Positions 10,301 through 20,947 of a DNA stretch of 44,317 bases are shown piece after piece (within the stretch, counting starts at the first letter, position 1; each line of letters opens with the position of its first letter). The DNA lies in contig CAICTM010000877.1 of the NCBI GenBank assembly GCA_903772945.1, positions 1 to 44,317 of the forward strand. The letters run 5' to 3'. The stretch comes from Seminavis robusta. Its lineage: Eukaryota; Bacillariophyta; Bacillariophyceae; Naviculales; Naviculaceae. The position numbers and the translations under genes were made by a program. Below the pieces are notes generated by a model. That model made no database searches. It saw only the letters and a list, made by a program, of their open reading frames with translations, and had not been told where the DNA came from.

Positions 10301-13126
10301 TCAATGAACACAGGGGTTTTGGACTCGCTATGGTACGACCAATCAACCAGCTTCACCTCATTTGCAAGCGACTCGTCGGATAGGGCAACTTTCAGCTCTT
10401 TTTCAAGAAACTTGCTGATTTCGCAAAGCACAGAGTCAACTTCCAAGTTGGTTGGCTCCTTGGCATCACCCTCGAAAAAACCGATTTCAACTTTAAAAAC
10501 GACATCGGAAACTTCGAAACGAGAGGGACAAGGACATGTGAGTTGCAGCGGGGCGAGGGCAACCGTCGTGGCGCTTCAAAGTCATCGAACCTGTGGAGTT
10601 CCCCTCCGGAAAGCTTTCGCCGTCGCGCGGAGACATTTCCGTGTCATTGTAGGAAATGTTGTAGGACAGGATTCCTTCATCAATAAGCCCTATTGCCGAA
10701 GAGAAGAAGAAACAGTGAGTTCTCGTCACCACAGGAGGAGAGAAAGGTGGAAAACGATACTTTTTAAATGGTCCTACCAGACATGCCTCTTTGATCTAGG
10801 CCGGGACGATTCAAGTCGTAGCAACAGAGACTAGACGGGTGAGACACCCCATCGAATGCAAAAGAGAATACGACACAGAATCAATCATACCTGCTATGGA
10901 GTCACTCGGTTCGGGTTCTACAGAAGAAAGGTAGAGCGAGTACAAATGAGCATCCAAATCACGGAGGTCAGCACCATCATCACTGTATCACGCAACATAC
11001 CTTTCTCGCTAGTTTCATTCTGGAATTGAGAGCAAGATTCCTCAATGCCATTCGGCAGCTTGCCTATTGGAATCGGCACATTCTGTTGGCTTTGAAGGTT
11101 CACCTGAAACGCAAGGGGATCGACACATGATGAGATTATTCCATTCTTCAATCGGCTCACCTAGCCAGGCCGAAGACATCAACAAATGAATAGGTTGCTG
11201 TTGGTTCTGCTTACCTCGTTCACTTTGAAAAGCTTACTCTCAGACCGACCCTTTGGTGGCTGGACTTTCGATACATAGTCCACCAAAAACTCATGAAGAT
11301 CATTTCTGGCCACCTTCAGCGATTGGAACACGTCGTTCTCGGGCACTTCCATTCCACTGCTATCTTTCACATCAGCCGCAAATGACAGTTCAAGCTTTGT
11401 CCCATCGAAATTCCAGTCTACATCAATGGCCTTGAACGATATCCCGGCATCGCCAAGAACTGTCTGGAGCTCGGAAGCGAAAAAGTCTTGCGTATAGCAG
11501 ACCAGCGATTTCAGTTCCGAGTCATCCAAGGGCTCGTTCCCAGCTTCAAGGTATCGTCTCTCTTCAAAGAAACCGAACTCTAGGTTGAACAGAATCTTGT
11601 CGGATGGCCCTGTTTCTGCATCACTGTGGTTTGGATTTGAAGGGGTTCCATCTCCTCCAGGTCCACTGCTGGAGCTACTGCCGCTTTCCGATCCTCCTCC
11701 GGAATCTGATCCACCGCCAGGACCTGATCCACCGCCAGATCCATCGCCAGATCCACCGCCGGAACCTGATCCACCGCCAGATCCACCGCCAGACCCTCCG
11801 CCTGATTCGCCTCCACCGGAGGACGGCCCGGACCCACCATTCGAGCCCGACGACGAACTGCCACCACCATTATTACCACTGGATGAACTGCTACCAGAAG
11901 ATGGCCCACCGTCAGCGCCACCTGTGGGCGACCCTCCATCAACACCCATCGTAGAGTCCATTGACGCTCCTGTAATGTCACTGCCGCCACCATCAAATCC
12001 AGGCCCGGACCCACCACCACCAGACCCACTGCCCAAACTACCATTGCCGCTATCTCCACCAGCTGATCCCCCACCTGATGGGTTGGATCCGCTTGAGCCT
12101 CCAGGACCACCAGAGCCTGCTCCTCCTCCTGCTCCTGCACCACCACCTCCAGAGCCTCCTCCTCCTGCGCCGCTACCTCCAGAGCCTGCTGCTCCTCCTC
12201 CAGGGCCGCTATCTGCCGAGGATGACAGTGGTGGCTCCGGTATGGTTGGTGAAATGTGCGTTGGATGTAAATATGCCGGATTCGCAAAGGACACTGGTTT
12301 CAGCGCGGTAACGCTCGGTGCACGAGTGTAGTCCGGCCTCATTTGGTCTTCGACGTGCTCTTCCGTTTGAAATGCCTCTTTGGGAGGTGGTGTATCTGTG
12401 GGTTTGGAAGTTGGCAGTTTGGTTGGGGCTCCTGATGAATGCGAAACAGAACAGAAGAACGACAAACAGAACCGACGGTTAGAGGTATCAGCCACAACAA
12501 CTACTGCTAGCTCAAGTAGCGACGACCACCCCAGTGTCACTCTTACCAGTTGGTAGCCCAGGTGCAATAGTTGGGGCACACGTGCTGTCACAATTGGCCT
12601 CGGCGATATCGCCCTCAATTTCTGGTGTCAAGTTGACTTCATAGGATGCTTCCGTGGCCTGGGAAAAGCCAGTGGGGCATTTGGTTGCTTTCACATAGTT
12701 GTCGAGGTAAGTTCCCATATCCAATCCTGTTGCAGCTTCCTTAATTTGCTCATGTGATGGGACATCTGTTGCGTTGGATGTAACTGAAGCTGTGAACGTG
12801 ACCTTGACTGGCTTTGGGTCATCCTTGTTGAATTCCCACTTGATTTCGGTTGCTTTGACATTGAGGGTGCTGTCCTGAAACTCGGTGTAGAGATTGTCTG
12901 CTAGAAAGTCTTGTGTTCGACAAATGAGTGCTTCCACTTCTGGTTGTCCCGTCACGACACCTTCTGGGAGACCAAATTCAAATTCAAAGCGAACATTGTC
13001 ATAACCGCCAACATTGCCACCGATCCCGCTACTGACGGTTTGACCTCCAATGTTGAGATCAATTGCGCATGTTTGGTAGCCCAACAAGACCAGCAACACA
13101 TATATTCTCATCCAGCTTCTGGTCAT
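4332..13126 (-). CDS. Giant secreted protein with 12 copies of an unassigned Cys-containing repeat domain
   Basis: Fourteen exons on the minus strand: 13126-12547, 12431-11215, 11103-11001, 10917-10891, 10689-10591, 10511-10071, 9990-7099, 7015-6537, 6441-6276, 6206-5544, 5471-5271, 5201-5046, 4932-4867, 4789-4332. All 13 introns are GT-AG, 69-201 nt, and the joined frame stays open for 2515 codons. Residues 1-21 form a signal peptide (LLVLLGYQTCA). Twelve repeats of about 140-150 residues follow: one in exon 1, one in exons 2-3, one in exon 6, six in exon 7 (823-1787), one in exons 8-9, one in exon 10 and one in exon 14, which stops right after the closing Cys. Each has two conserved Cys (EALIC and the final EASC), probably a disulfide. 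Linkers are Gly/Ser-rich (about 265-455) or Pro/Ser-rich (exons 10-12). NxT/S sequons are frequent, for example ENITEPN. No C-terminal membrane anchor is seen. I do not recognise the family. The role is inferred as extracellular, matrix or adhesion. Confidence 0.85.
7099..9990 (-). repeat. Six tandem domain copies inside one 2.9-kb exon
   Basis: Exon 7 of the giant gene holds repeats 4 to 9 without interruption. Copies 4-7 recur at about 459 bp (153 codons); for example the stretch coding GEPLPPGKLEEA occurs near 8645, 9104 and 9563. Copies 8 and 9 recur at about 515 bp (compare 7137 with 7652) because each carries an extra Arg-rich insert, RRRRNRDRHLRLLL. Copies 8 and 9, and copies 5 and 6, are nearly identical in DNA, so these are recent duplications and a likely site of copy-number change or assembly collapse. 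Confidence 0.85.
11640..12230 (-). repeat. Gly/Ser-rich low-complexity coding linker
   Basis: This part of exon 2 encodes about 190 residues that are almost only Gly and Ser with some Pro, Asp and Ala (GGGSGGGSGS-like runs), between a Thr/Pro-rich segment and the second repeat domain. It would form a long flexible spacer in an extracellular protein. The complementary strand reads as long Pro-rich frames, which are shadows. Confidence 0.8.
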
Positions 13127-13729
13127 GGTCGACGATTGCCGCTTGTTGGATGATCTGTTCGAGGATGATACGTTGATACCATGCGATTGTCATTGAAGCA
13201 TTCAACCAGACTCTATTCTACCTGTATCTTCTGCTGAAGCTGCCCTGTTATTAGTCGCACGAGCAAGCTGCTCCGCTTTCTTGGGTATCTTGTTCTCCTC
13301 TCATCATGGATCAAAAACAAAGGGACCTGGTATATCTTCCACAGTCTGATGATACTTTCGATCGCGAGGGTCAATTGCTTTCGTTGCCGGATGCTGGCGT
13401 TGTGAGACAAATCCTTCCTCGAAACACCTTCTCTTAAATATCTTTGACAAACGGTACTGACAGAGGATGGTGAAGTGAAGTTATAAATCCTTCGTACCCG
13501 GAGAATGATAAGTGTTCTTCTGGTGCGGTCACAGTTGGGATTGAACAGGGCAAACACGGTCGAGCCTGCCAAACACAGAAGTAGACTCCTTTAAATCTCT
13601 CCGAGGATTTGAGTGCCGCCAGTTTCCGAGAAAGTCATCACACCAACACCTGGTGCATCTTCTCCGTTGTTGCAAAGTTGGCAACTGTTTCCTGTTGTTC
13701 CTTTTACTTGCAATAGCAACGATACGACC
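13127..13729. promoter_or_regulatory. Shared upstream region of the two head-to-head repeat-domain genes
   Basis: 603 bp separate the two start codons, so promoters and 5' UTRs of both paralogous genes must lie here. An open minus-strand frame (13213-13572) has no recognisable features and is judged spurious. I could not identify a convincing TATA box or named operator. Confidence 0.5.
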
Positions 13730-16035
13730 ATGACGACCTTCACATCAGTCCGAGCGCTCTTTGCCTTTGTACTGTTGTTCGTCTCAACCAATGTAGCCGT
13801 CAATGGGGAAAAGGTGATTCGCATGTCCTTTCGGTTCGCCTTTGAGGACGAGGGATTGTTGGCTGCAGATCGGCGGCCCACCCAAAAAGAAGTCGAAGCC
13901 GTATTATGCCAGGCAAATGTATTCTTCTCCAAGTCGCTGCAGAAGAAAATGAGCAATTCCGCTATTGCTGTAGTTACCAAAGAAGCCGACTTTTCCTTTG
14001 GAGACTTTCTCTACGAGGGGGATAATAGCGTCCTGGTGGAAATGCCAGCCAGTATCAACTTCACATTGGAAGTCTCTAACATCGAAGGCGGAACTCCACC
14101 GAGCTTGGATGATGTAGAAGACTCACTGCCCAGCTTTGATTACGGCAATTTCTTGAAAAAGCATGTCTGGAAAGCAGCTCCAGTCTCCAAGAATTTCTTC
14201 TTTGAAGCACGAGGTGTGGTGTGGCAGTCTGCCATTGTGGATCGCGTAGCAGGCGCGATCCCAGTAGTAGATTGTCCCAAGGGTGCCAAACCAGAGTCAA
14301 TGGCGCAGAAAACAATAGAAGGTAAGTTTCGTCTGCGGACTGATAGTTTTTCTTGTCCCTCTCTCTGGGTGGTTTGCTCACAACGCGTTTCTTTTTCTTT
14401 CTCTCATGCTCGTTACTTGCTGGGAAGGAGGGCCACCGAAGGAAGTCTACAATGGAACAGACTACGCTGCTGCCAATGGCTTGACACTGAAAATTGGTTT
14501 CTATGATACAGGAGAAGAATCATCTCGAGCCCCTACCGACATGGAATGGGAAGCCCTTGTTTGCGAGGTTGATCGCTTCCTGAACCATCAATTGAAGGAA
14601 TCCTTGAAGGACGACTCCATTGGTTCGTATGCTACCATGATTCACTGGGAGTACTCGCAGGATGAGTACATGCCAGCTCAAATGAACTTTACCTTGGAGG
14701 CCTACTTTGGAAATGGGACACAGGTCTCCAATCTGGAAATATTCAAAGTTCTGGCTTTGACGGATGTGCAATCAGCCAAATTCATTGGCGACTACGTGGC
14801 CAAGTCCTTTCCCGAGAGATTCAACATATTCGCACAAGTTGACAGGTTGGTATTCAGAGGAGCATCCATCCGCGAGTCAGAGCCCGAGACTACACTGGCC
14901 AAGGCCAACTGTCCTGTCATGGTCCGCTCGACGGACTTGGCGAACTTTGAAATCAAGTTCGAGTTTGAGGACGACAAGAAACGAGAACCCACTCGTGACG
15001 AGATCGAGGCAATGATTTGTGAGGCCAACAAGTTCTTCCAAAAATCAATCCGGGAAGGGTTGAAAGATCCGTCCATTATTAGCTATGCCAACAACATTGA
15101 TTGGACATACAACTCAGTGGATCAGTTTTCAGCCGTTGTGACGTTCACATTGCTCTCGCTTTATGGAGATGGATCCCATGTCCGCGGGAACGACATTTTC
15201 ACCATCATGGAAGGAGCGGATGTACAGTTCCTGACGGAAAAGTACATCCTGAACGCTGTCCCATTGGAGCAAAATGTCTTCTACTTTTCCAAGAATCTAT
15301 TCTTCAGTGGCAGCCTTGGCAAGGATATAAAAGCATCAAAGATTCCCAATGGAGTCAAATGCAAAAAGAAGGATGACAGGAGAATGGCGACGTTCTCTAT
15401 ACAAATTGGATATGATTCTCGGACAGGTGTGCCCACAGAGCAAGGTAAGTGGATACCCTTCTCCATTGATCTGAAGCACGGATGGCTTTTGAACCTTCTC
15501 ACATACCCGTACCGGTACTGCTCGCGGGATCTGTCTTCGAGCAGATGTCAAGGGTTTTATCTGCCAAAACAATCTATACTTTGAAAAGCGTCTACGCGAA
15601 AAGCTGAAGGACAAGTCTATCAACTCCCATGCCATCAACATCGACTGGTCCTATATCCCAGGATCAGACTACCCGTCAGTGGTAAATTTCACATCCTTCA
15701 CAACCTATGGAAACGGGGAACTTATTCCTGGCAAGCAGGTTTACGACATCATGGCAGTGATAGACGTGGATGATTACGTTCGACACTTCATTTGGAACTC
15801 TGAGCCCTACGACATCAATATCTTCTATGACACTAGAAAGGTTATATTCGGAGGACGGGTCAACGGCGAAGTGAAGCAGGGGAAGCTCGACAAGGTTGTT
15901 TGTACTCCGCCGGGGTTGGCAAGTGGTAGTCCAAATGTGACAACGGCATCGGGTCCCAAATCGGGCGAGGAAGCAACCTTGCGTGTGGAATCAGAGAACT
16001 CTAACCACGTATCTCACCTGCTCCCCCACTCATGA
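13730..16035 (+). CDS. Secreted protein with 4 copies of the same repeat domain
   Basis: Exons 13730-14321, 14428-15444 and 15545-16035, both introns phase 1, joined frame 699 residues. The start is the ATG that begins a clear signal peptide (ALFAFVLLFVSTNVAVNG, residues 10-26); upstream codons in the same open frame are ignored. Four repeats: about 28-182 (C60 and C182), about 210-370, about 380-540 and about 550-660. Each has the N-terminal strand (for example KIGFYD), the P-T-x-x-E-x-E-A-x-x-C helix, I-D-W, G-D-G or G-N-G and the closing Cys. A Ser/Thr-rich tail of about 45 residues ends the protein. Repeat 4 is cut by intron 2, just before DVKGFIC. The repeats align with those of the divergent giant gene, so the pair is paralogous. 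No enzyme motif is seen; function unknown, secretion predicted. Confidence 0.85.
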
Positions 16036-16116
16036 TGTCAAAAAGAGCAATCATAGCCTGAATTTCTTAGCAAAAAGTGAGTGAGCAAAGCAAGAAAACG
16101 CCTTGCTTCTGCGGCT

Positions 16117-16318
16117 GCCAACAAAACTATTTCTCATACTCTCAAATGATCTTCGTCATGCAGACCCGCATCTCTATTGCCCTAGTGCCAACAAAACTAT
16201 TTCTCATACTCAAACCATGTTCTTCATGCAGACCCGCATCTCTAGTGCCAACAAAACTATTTCTCATACTCAAATGATGTTCTTCATGCAGACCCACATC
16301 TCTATTGCCCTAGCTAGT
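16117..16318. repeat. Three-copy tandem repeat, unit 60-70 bp
   Basis: Copies start at 16117, 16187 and 16247 with GCCAACAAAACTATTTCTCA and end in a GCAGACCCRCATCTCTA-type stretch. The middle copy lacks the TTGCCC part and is 10 bp shorter. It lies just after the end of the 4-domain gene, so it may be in its 3' UTR. Confidence 0.85.
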
Positions 16319-16490
16319 GAAAGCTACCCATTTTCTGTCTCTGTGGATCCCGCAACGCCAAACCCTTTGGCCCCCCTAATGGTCCTCAATTTCTTGCCCC
16401 TGATCCCACAGAACTTAATCCTAAATTTCGACTCTTCTTTGCTTTAAGTTTGGCCCTGGCTGGCTTCTGTAGATAATCTCCCTACTCTAA

Positions 16491-16508
16491 CCCCCCCCCC
16501 CTCCCCCC
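16491..16508. repeat. Poly-C tract
   Basis: A run of 11 C is followed by T and six more C. It is a simple homopolymer, prone to length error in sequencing. Confidence 0.8.
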
Positions 16509-16545
16509 AGAGGTGGCAACTCTGGTTGTTGGACTTTATCACCCC

Positions 16546-16925
16546 CCAGGACCGTCCGACGGTTTTCCCTCAGGTTTTAAAAAAACTCAAAATTTTGCAG
16601 TTGAAACATTCCCTTAAACATTCCCTTAAAACATTCCCTTAAATCCTTAACATTCCCTTAACATTCCCTTAAATCAATATTCCCTTAACAGCATTCCCTT
16701 AACGCTTCGAAACATTCCTCTAAGCCTTCATGTAAACCCCATAGAACATTCCCTTAAAAAAAATGAACATTCTCTTAAATAAACATTCCCTTAAAACATT
16801 CCTTTAAATCCGCAACATTCCCTTAACATTCCCTTAAAGCTTCAACATTCCCTTAACATTCCCTTAACCAGAACCACGATTTGAGCAGTTTTTAAACCTG
16901 AGCAAAAAGGGTCGGACGGTCCAGG
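16546..16925. mobile_element. Foldback (MITE-like) element with an ACATTCCCTTAA array inside
   Basis: The 43-bp arms 16546-16588 and 16883-16925 are inverted copies, about 34 of 43 positions identical; both contain GGACCGTCCGAC and CTCAGGTTT. Between them (16604-16868) lie about 16 copies of ACATTCCCTTAA or close variants at irregular spacing, all in the same orientation. No open frame for a transposase is present. Target-site duplications are not evident. The call as a non-autonomous foldback element is inference; a structured locus of other origin is possible. Confidence 0.5.
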
Positions 16926-19839
16926 CTATTGTTTTATGGTTACCGGGACTTCTGCGGTGTCGAATGCTTAGATTTCGTTGCGGGAGTTGATTTTTTAAAG
17001 CCCGTTGAGCTGTAAAAGTATACAGGGATTTTAATACCCCGAGCACAGCTCACCCAAAGCGCAGAAATGTAATGTAGTCTACATGCGCCGTAATTGATAT
17101 CGCAAATCCACTTGGAAAACTTGATTCAGTCACCAACCCCAGCAGCAAGCTCGGGGGGTCCTGTGTGGCTTAAAACAACACGGCCCGAGCCTAAAACGAA
17201 GAAGAAAATCTGCAACTTTTTTCTTTTGTCACCTTTCTTCTGCCTGAAGCAATTGCGTCCCAAAGGCAGGCAACTAGTGAAAGCGCGATGGCTACTTATA
17301 ACTACTGAGTAGCATTGAGTTGCTCATGCAGTTCCTTGTCACTTCGTGCTTCAACCCACATTCATGGAAGCATGAAAACTTCTTTTTGCCTGCGGCTTCT
17401 CTGCGGCCGCTGCGTAATACGTCTCCTCGGGCTTGGGCTTGGTTGAAGGCCCAACACTTTTGCTTTCCGGACAATGTTGGATTTGGCCTTTTTCCGCCCC
17501 ATCTATCCGTCTTTCAATGTGCTGGTATCGGTAGGGATGATCCTGTTTCTTTTCTCTTGGTCTCTTCGTCGCACTGTTATCTGCATCCGGCAACGAAAAA
17601 CTCTACAGTGAACAAACTCCGCCATTGTGGACGGCACCGCAATATCATAGAGCTACAGCTAGAGCTACTCCAGAGTGATAGTACCGGGACGTCCCCACTT
17701 TACATTTATTTACTACAGTAGCTCATGTATTGTTGTCTGTCAGCAGTCAGAAGGACAGGGGAACAGCCCATTGCCTTCTAAGGCTTCTTATTGAAGCTGA
17801 ATGGTCCATTCCCCAAAGAGCAGAATCGAAAGAAAAGGGCACTCCAAAACGCATTCTTACGCACTTTGGCAGAAAATGTTGAATTAAGGACAAAGCATTC
17901 TTATGCACTATGGCAGTAAAGTAAGTGTTGAATTAAAGGCCATCTTGGGTTGTGAGCCGAAACTGGAAAAGAAGAAAAGAAGCTTGAAGACTCTTCAAGA
18001 TCCTTCGGACGTTGGATCCACCCAGAACTCTTCTACATCAGATTCGATTCTCTTCTACAGCTTTTCTTCTGCGACCTATAGACCACCGCACTTGAGAGCT
18101 CTGGTAATGGTGGTGGGGATTAATTGCACTGTAAGTACTAGCTAAGCTCTACTAGTTGCTAGTAGGATGTACCTAGACAATGTACAACTTGAACGCTCGG
18201 AAGAAGAGCTGCTAAAAGTTTCAGATTGTTTGGCAACTCCCGCTATTTCGGTCAGTGGAGCAACCATACATGTAGTCGAAATCGGTATGCTGTGCAAGGT
18301 AACACCCTGGTACCAGTACACAGTTGCCGCCGGAGTCCAGTCTTGGGACGGCTTTTGATGCAGGTCTCTTGCTGACCATATGCATGGCTCTTACCATACG
18401 ATTGATCTTGACGAACTATTTATTGCGACCACTTGAACAAGAGCTCGTTGAACTTTGCGGCTTTGCTAGAACTTTTTAGCGTAGCAAAGAGTTGAATTTG
18501 CAAACATGGACAGCTCATGGACCCATACGACAGTGCCTCATCCAGTGTGTCTGATGCTTTTCCCCAGTGAAATCAAGACGTTCAATTTTTTCAATACTAC
18601 ATATTATGTACAAGCCACAAGGATCTTTTGGTTGGGCTCGAATCAATCAAGAGGTACTAGTATACGGAACAGCTTCTTGTAGCTTACCGTTACTATTGAT
18701 TAATACCGGTCTTACTGTTTACATGGCTCTTCTTCTTTAAATGTTCTGTTGAAGTCATTAAGTCATAAGTTGTAGAACTCCAGAGTGAAAGCAACTGGTT
18801 TTGTTTGATCCAAGAGGAGCTCGAGAGCCGTGCGACGTATGATAGCTGCGAACTTTAGCTGCTGCAATGGCACTTTCAGTCACCGTGAAGTACCGTTACT
18901 TCTACAGTGCCCCTCACCCCTCACCCATGAATACCCAGCTAGTGGCAACCTTGTTCGGCTACTGAGACTCAGCAGTAGGCCTAGCGAACAGCAAACCATG
19001 CCCTTCTTTGGTCCTCTAGAGAGAAAGGATGGATGGCGACCAAATTGATACAAGTTAGTTCTTATCGTCAGTGGTAGAAGACACGGTGCCGAAAAAAGCA
19101 GACCCTGGCCAAAGTTGCACGAGAGGGAGCACCAGAGGGTACTGTAATAAAAGTAAGATTGTGCCAGTGGCTTTCCTGGCTTTGAAGCTCTCAAGACCTG
19201 TTTTGCTAGTAGACTCATGCAGACGTCCTTGCTACCGGAGCTCTGCCGGTACCGTACCTGTACCGTTCTAGTACTATTGCACCGGTAAGCTAGTAGTAAG
19301 CACAACTAATCGTATCGATCGCAGACTGCTACCAGTAGACTAGCTAGCTATCGCAGTTCTATCGATAATCGTACAGTGTACTCCAGTCTCCAGTGCTCCT
19401 TGGGTTTAGCTACGGAAGCGCTCACGCGCTTACGGAAGCAAGGTGGATTCTTCAACTTAGAAACTTCAATCTTGCTCCTAATAAAACCTTGAACCAAGGA
19501 ACAATCTCTAAAAGAGGTCGAAGGAATTCCGGGAAGCCTAACATTTTTTGGAAACTGCTTGAATTGGTGGCTCTGCGATCTCGACAACAAGCCTTTCGGA
19601 CTACGTAGTGTGGCAACCATCATCATCACCTATCTACTGTCTTTACACGGACAAGGCAGCTTGTCAGAGCTCTTGCCACGAGAGATGCTGGATGCATCCC
19701 AAGAAACCCAGGTCAGTTTATTGCTGGATCAGACAACCAAAATCCGAACTGCTCACAATTCAGACATCCATCAAACAAAACACCAAAATACAAAGCGCAA
19801 ACACCAACAACCTACACTACCTTCGATACTATTTTCAAC
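16926..19839. other. Non-coding stretch, no supported gene
   Basis: About 2.9 kb with only short, uncharacteristic open frames on both strands. It contains a direct repeat at 17851-17939 and, from about 18600 to 19370, many short palindromes of the GGTACC, ACCGGT, CTAG and ATCGAT kind. The last 100 bp must carry the promoter or 5' UTR of the following gene. Confidence 0.5.
17851..17939. repeat. Imperfect direct repeat of about 45 bp
   Basis: GCATTCTTACGCACTTTGGC at 17851 recurs at 17895 with two changes (over 22 bp including the next AG). Both copies are followed by TGTTGAATTAAGG or TGTTGAATTAAAGG. Confidence 0.65.
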
Positions 19840-20947
19840 ATGAGTTTGATTTTTAAACCCAGCAAGTTCGCATTGGATGGCGGCACTCCTATTGCCAGCA
19901 AGCCCCCTGCCTACTTTGCGACCAAAAGCGACAAGTCCACCAAAGATATTTGTTACATGCAGAAAGGATTCGTCCCGGGGAAGAATGATGTGATCCTCGG
20001 CCGTTCCATGAAGTGCTTCAATCACAGTGGCAACCGTGCTCTTCGAAAGATGGTCGCCGATAGACTAGAAGAATATTCCAATGCTGAGAAGTCCGAAAAG
20101 TCCTTCATCATCTCCGAAGTGATGGAGGCAATCAGAGAGAAGACTCAAAATGGGGATGGATTCTTGAAGTTTGATACTTCATCCAGCCTCTGGTATACGG
20201 TAAGTTCACAATGGGCTATGCAAACCAAGAAACAACATTGTGCCATATCCGAAACTCACTTGTCGCGACCCGTTTCTGCCTCCCTTTTCTCAGGTCTGCG
20301 AGTATCTTGGGAGAGAGAAGGTATCCCAGACTTTCCGAGATGCACTGGGCAACTACCGCTCCAGCAGCCAGGGCAAGAAGCAGCGCAGAAAGATGGCTCG
20401 CGCCAATGCTGATTCCAGGGACGACAGCACCCACGCCAAACTCCAGCAATGCAGCTTGAACTTTGCCGCCAGCTTGAACTTCGCCAACCTTGTCCCTCCA
20501 AGCACCACGGAGCAGCAGCAGCGGCGGCGGCGGCAGCAGCAGCAGCAGCCACCATCGCCACCTCCAGCCAGTCCGCTCGTGGTATCCTCGTACAACGGCG
20601 ATGGCGTGAACACTAGCCCCCAAATGTTAAACGACGACGGCCTCTTTGATACGCTTGCAAAGGTGCTTCCACCCAACTATGGCGACGATACGAATCCCTT
20701 TGAACCCCTGCACCTTCCTGAAAAGAACATGGATCTTTGCGAACCCGCTGCTCTGTTTGAGTCATCTCCCTATGATCGATTCGCGGCGTTTGGAGAAAAC
20801 CAGGTCCATGGTTCCGCTGAACAGTGCCCGCTGCCAATCGACTGCCCAATCCGCCAGTTCCAACCAAGCACAGAGCAAGCATCATCCGCCCCCCATGATT
20901 CAGATGCCATCGCATGTCCGTTCGACAACATGATCCACTGTACTTGA
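19840..20947 (+). CDS. NDVILGR-domain protein (DUF6824 family), diatom type
   Basis: Two exons, 19840-20199 and 20294-20947 (phase 0 intron, GTAAGT to CTCAG), 337 residues. Residues about 44-145 form the domain: GKNDVILGR (48-55), then CFNHSGNRALRKMV, FIISEVMEAI, FLKFD, W118, and after the splice VCEYLGREKVSQTFRDAL. This N-D-V-L-x-G-R plus K-x-S-Q-x-x-R-D-A-L pattern belongs to a family that is large in diatoms and often annotated as DUF6824. Its biochemical role is not established to my knowledge; a nuclear, regulatory role has only indirect appeal from the basic domain and low-complexity tails. The segment after the domain is basic (GKKQRRKMAR), then a Gln/Arg/Pro tract from CAG repeats (about 20511-20570), then an acidic, poorly ordered tail. 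The splice restores the domain across the intron, which supports the model. Confidence 0.85.

Noticed and set aside
11585..12331. Long Pro-rich plus-strand frame and a second minus frame over the same DNA
   Set aside because: Both are shadows of the GGN/TCN-rich Gly/Ser linker, which reads correctly only in the spliced minus-strand frame.
4332..13126. Several separate small genes instead of one giant gene
   Set aside because: Only the first exon has a signal peptide, only the last has a natural stop after the closing Cys, and all 13 junctions are GT-AG and frame-consistent.
13213..13572. Minus-strand frame of 119 codons between the two repeat-domain genes
   Set aside because: No domain, no signal peptide, and it would occupy the shared promoter region.
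16604..16868. ACATTCCCTTAA array as telomere-like sequence or CRISPR array
   Set aside because: The unit is not a telomere repeat, spacing is irregular, there are no unique spacers of constant size, and the host is eukaryotic.
17320..17721. Possible small gene of 133 codons
   Set aside because: Composition and lack of any motif or splice context look random; the same holds for frames at 17903-18145 and 18880-19305.
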